From Eutrophovita brisbanensis (GTDB lineage: Bacteria; Pseudomonadota; Gammaproteobacteria; Burkholderiales; Eutrophovitaceae): a DNA stretch of 64,000 nucleotides. The notes beneath the pieces are model-generated. The model was not told the origin of the DNA, made no database searches, and worked only from the letters and a program-made list of their open reading frames with translations. How positions within the stretch are numbered: the first letter of the stretch is position 1; every line of letters starts with the position of its first letter. Location: the NCBI GenBank assembly GCA_038147395.1, contig JAYQTM010000001.1, positions 744,001-808,000 on the forward strand, given 5' to 3'. This document shows, one piece after another, positions 62,530-64,000 of the stretch. The translations under genes were made by a program, and so were the position numbers.

Positions 62530-64000
62530 ATGTTTGATATTCGGTTTGACAATGTCAGTATTATTGACGGCACGGGGTGCGATGCCTACGTAGGTTCTGT
62601 GGCAGTCGCGGATGGAAAAATTGCAGCGGTTGGAAGTTTTGACGGATCAGCTGCCGAAGTCATAGATGGGCGTGGTCTTTGTTTGATGCCCGGCATCATC
62701 GATAACCATACTCACTATGACGCTCAAGTGACCTGGGATCCCTATCTGAATCCTTCGCCTCAGTTGGGGGTGACGACTGTTGTGATGGGGAATTGTGGTT
62801 TTGCCATCGCGCCATGCCGCCCAAATGACCAAGATTTGACGATGCGGAATCTAACTCAAGTCGAGGGGATGTCATTGGATTCCCTCAGGAGCGGCATTGA
62901 ATGGAACTTCGAAACATTTCCGCAGTATCTCTCAGCACTTGCAGATCGTGGGGTGGGGCCTAACGTCGCCTGTTTTGCGGGGCACTCCAGCATTCGTACT
63001 TACGTGATGGGAGAAGACGCGTCGAAGCGATCCGCCACGTCAGAAGAAGTACGACAGATGCGCGCGTTGGTGGTCGATGCCATGGAGGCAGGTGCGGTTG
63101 GGTTTGCGTCAACTCGTTCTTACGCGCATAACGGAGAAAACGGCATTCCCATGCCCTCCAGGCTAGCAGATGACCATGAGATGCTCACGTTGTCTGCGGC
63201 GCTCGGTGACGTGGGTCGCGGCGTTTTAATGATGACAAAAGCGTCTGATACGCCCATTTCATGGATTGAGCGTTTATCCGTTGCGGCTGATCGGCCATAC
63301 CTGATCGCACCGTTGCTACATTCCCAGGTGGATCCGGATAAAACGTTTAAGGAGCTAGCGGATATTGGTATCGCGAGAGCTCGTGGTAGCCGACTATATG
63401 GTGCTGTATCTCCATGTCCGTTGAATATGGATTTCTCTTTTTTATCTCCTTACCCTCTCGAGGGCTATGCCACCTGGAATCCGCTGATGAGCTTGGACAA
63501 AGATGCATACAAGCGAGCATTAGCGGATCCTGCATTCCGTAAGTCTTTCATAGACGAAATGAATGACGGACAAGTTAGAACGTTTAGTGGCCAGTGGGAT
63601 AAGGTTCAGGTGGCCCAAGTTGCGTCCAATTCGAATGCTTTACTTGAGGGTAAATCCATCGCTGAAATTGCGACAGGACTAGGCTCAGAGCCTTTTGATG
63701 TCATGCTGGATTTGGCTCTTGAGGAGGATCTCGAAACTGTTTTTACAGCAACGGTGATGAATGGAGACGAGGACGCTGTTGGCAGGATGATGTGTGATGA
63801 GCATGCAATTCTGTCCTTGTCCGACGCAGGAGCGCATTTGACATTTTTATGTGACGCAGGCTTCGGTTTGCATGTTTTAGGTTATTGGGTTCGCGATAAA
63901 AAATTAATGTCCATTGAAAGGGCGGTCTACAAGCTCACTTATGAGTCCGCTATTCTTTTTGGAATCCAAGACCGAGGAAAAATAGTCGAAGGAGCTTGGG
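62530..64000 (+). CDS. N-acyl-D-amino-acid deacylase-type amidohydrolase (3' end outside window)
   Basis: At least 490 codons, open to the window edge. The N-terminus MFDIRFDNVSIIDGTG is the small beta domain of the amidohydrolase superfamily. DNHTHYDAQVTWDP holds the HxH metal pair, and GVTTVVMGNCGFAIAPC carries the Cys that bridges the metals in D-aminoacylases. GFASTRSYAHNGENG and SLSDAGAHLTFL follow, the latter with the late catalytic Asp. Homologues release D-amino acids from N-acyl forms or act on related amides and ureides; the acyl and amino acid are not readable. ATG 62530 follows AAAAGGG. It is 128 bases after the lipoprotein gene, with no gene or terminator between. Confidence 0.85.
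   Translation, partial: MFDIRFDNVSIIDGTGCDAYVGSVAVADGKIAAVGSFDGSAAEVIDGRGLCLMPGIIDNHTHYDAQVTWDPYLNPSPQLGVTTVVMGNCGFAIAPCRPNDQDLTMRNLTQVEGMSLDSLRSGIEWNFETFPQYLSALADRGVGPNVACFAGHSSIRTYVMGEDASKRSATSEEVRQMRALVVDAMEAGAVGFASTRSYAHNGENGIPMPSRLADDHEMLTLSAALGDVGRGVLMMTKASDTPISWIERLSVAADRPYLIAPLLHSQVDPDKTFKELADIGIARARGSRLYGAVSPCPLNMDFSFLSPYPLEGYATWNPLMSLDKDAYKRALADPAFRKSFIDEMNDGQVRTFSGQWDKVQVAQVASNSNALLEGKSIAEIATGLGSEPFDVMLDLALEEDLETVFTATVMNGDEDAVGRMMCDEHAILSLSDAGAHLTFLCDAGFGLHVLGYWVRDKKLMSIERAVYKLTYESAILFGIQDRGKIVEGAW

Overview
The window reads as ordinary, gene-dense chromosome of a gammaproteobacterium, probably marine or aquatic and probably uncultivated. The evidence is gene order: queA-tgt-yajC-secD-secF, nudJ-mnmA-purB, clpS-clpA, xseB-ispA-dxs and rpsT<>murJ...ribF-ileS-lspA-ispH are gammaproteobacterial arrangements. 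Catabolic acyl-CoA, enolase-superfamily and amidohydrolase genes suggest a heterotroph. I cannot name the genus. No phage, insertion sequence or CRISPR array is visible. Both edges cut genes: an adenylate cyclase on the left and an amidohydrolase on the right.

Layout. 1-9.1 kb (+): GAF-GAF-PAS adenylate cyclase, thioesterase, acyl-CoA dehydrogenase, then a molybdenum hydroxylase pair (iorA/iorB type) with its maturation factor XdhC and an SDR. 9.2-14.1 kb (-): membrane acyltransferase, 2-hydroxyacid dehydrogenase, 2-keto-4-pentenoate hydratase-like protein and glutaryl-CoA dehydrogenase. 14.1-20.5 kb: tRNA-Leu(CAA), queuosine genes queA/tgt, the Sec auxiliary complex yajC-secD-secF and a DedA protein. 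20.5-26.5 kb (-): CnoX-like thioredoxin, purB, mnmA, nudJ, a frameshifted malate synthase (aceB) and a cold-shock gene. 26.8-34.3 kb: clpS-clpA, sseA, the isoprenoid genes xseB-ispA-dxs and folE2. 34.3-39.6 kb (-): an arginine run argD-argF-(MORN protein)-argG continuing into a proteasome-like Ntn-hydrolase and yajQ, then rpsT. 39.8-49.1 kb: murJ, cysB, ribF, ileS, lspA, ispH, a Fur-family regulator, an enoyl-CoA hydratase and tRNA-Thr(CGT). 49.2-51.8 kb: small accessory genes and an enolase-superfamily enzyme. 51.8-59.3 kb (-): a seven-gene arsenosugar-type cluster led by the radical SAM enzyme ArsS. 59.5-62.4 kb (+): rquA (rhodoquinone synthesis) coupled to an exported START-domain protein and a large lipoprotein. 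62.5-64 kb: a D-aminoacylase-type amidohydrolase running off the edge.

The most interesting part is 51.8-62.4 kb, two divergent accessory modules. One holds ArsS with its two glycosyltransferases, a phosphoesterase-like protein, two flavoproteins (one fused to a TVP38 membrane domain) and a DUF547 protein. The other joins a rhodoquinone-forming RquA to two envelope proteins of unknown role. Other points of note are a single-base frameshift in aceB, a proteasome-like peptidase inside an arginine operon, and a molybdenum hydroxylase whose codon use resembles that of the most highly expressed genes here.

Functions come from reading motifs and from memory of the families; no database search was run.
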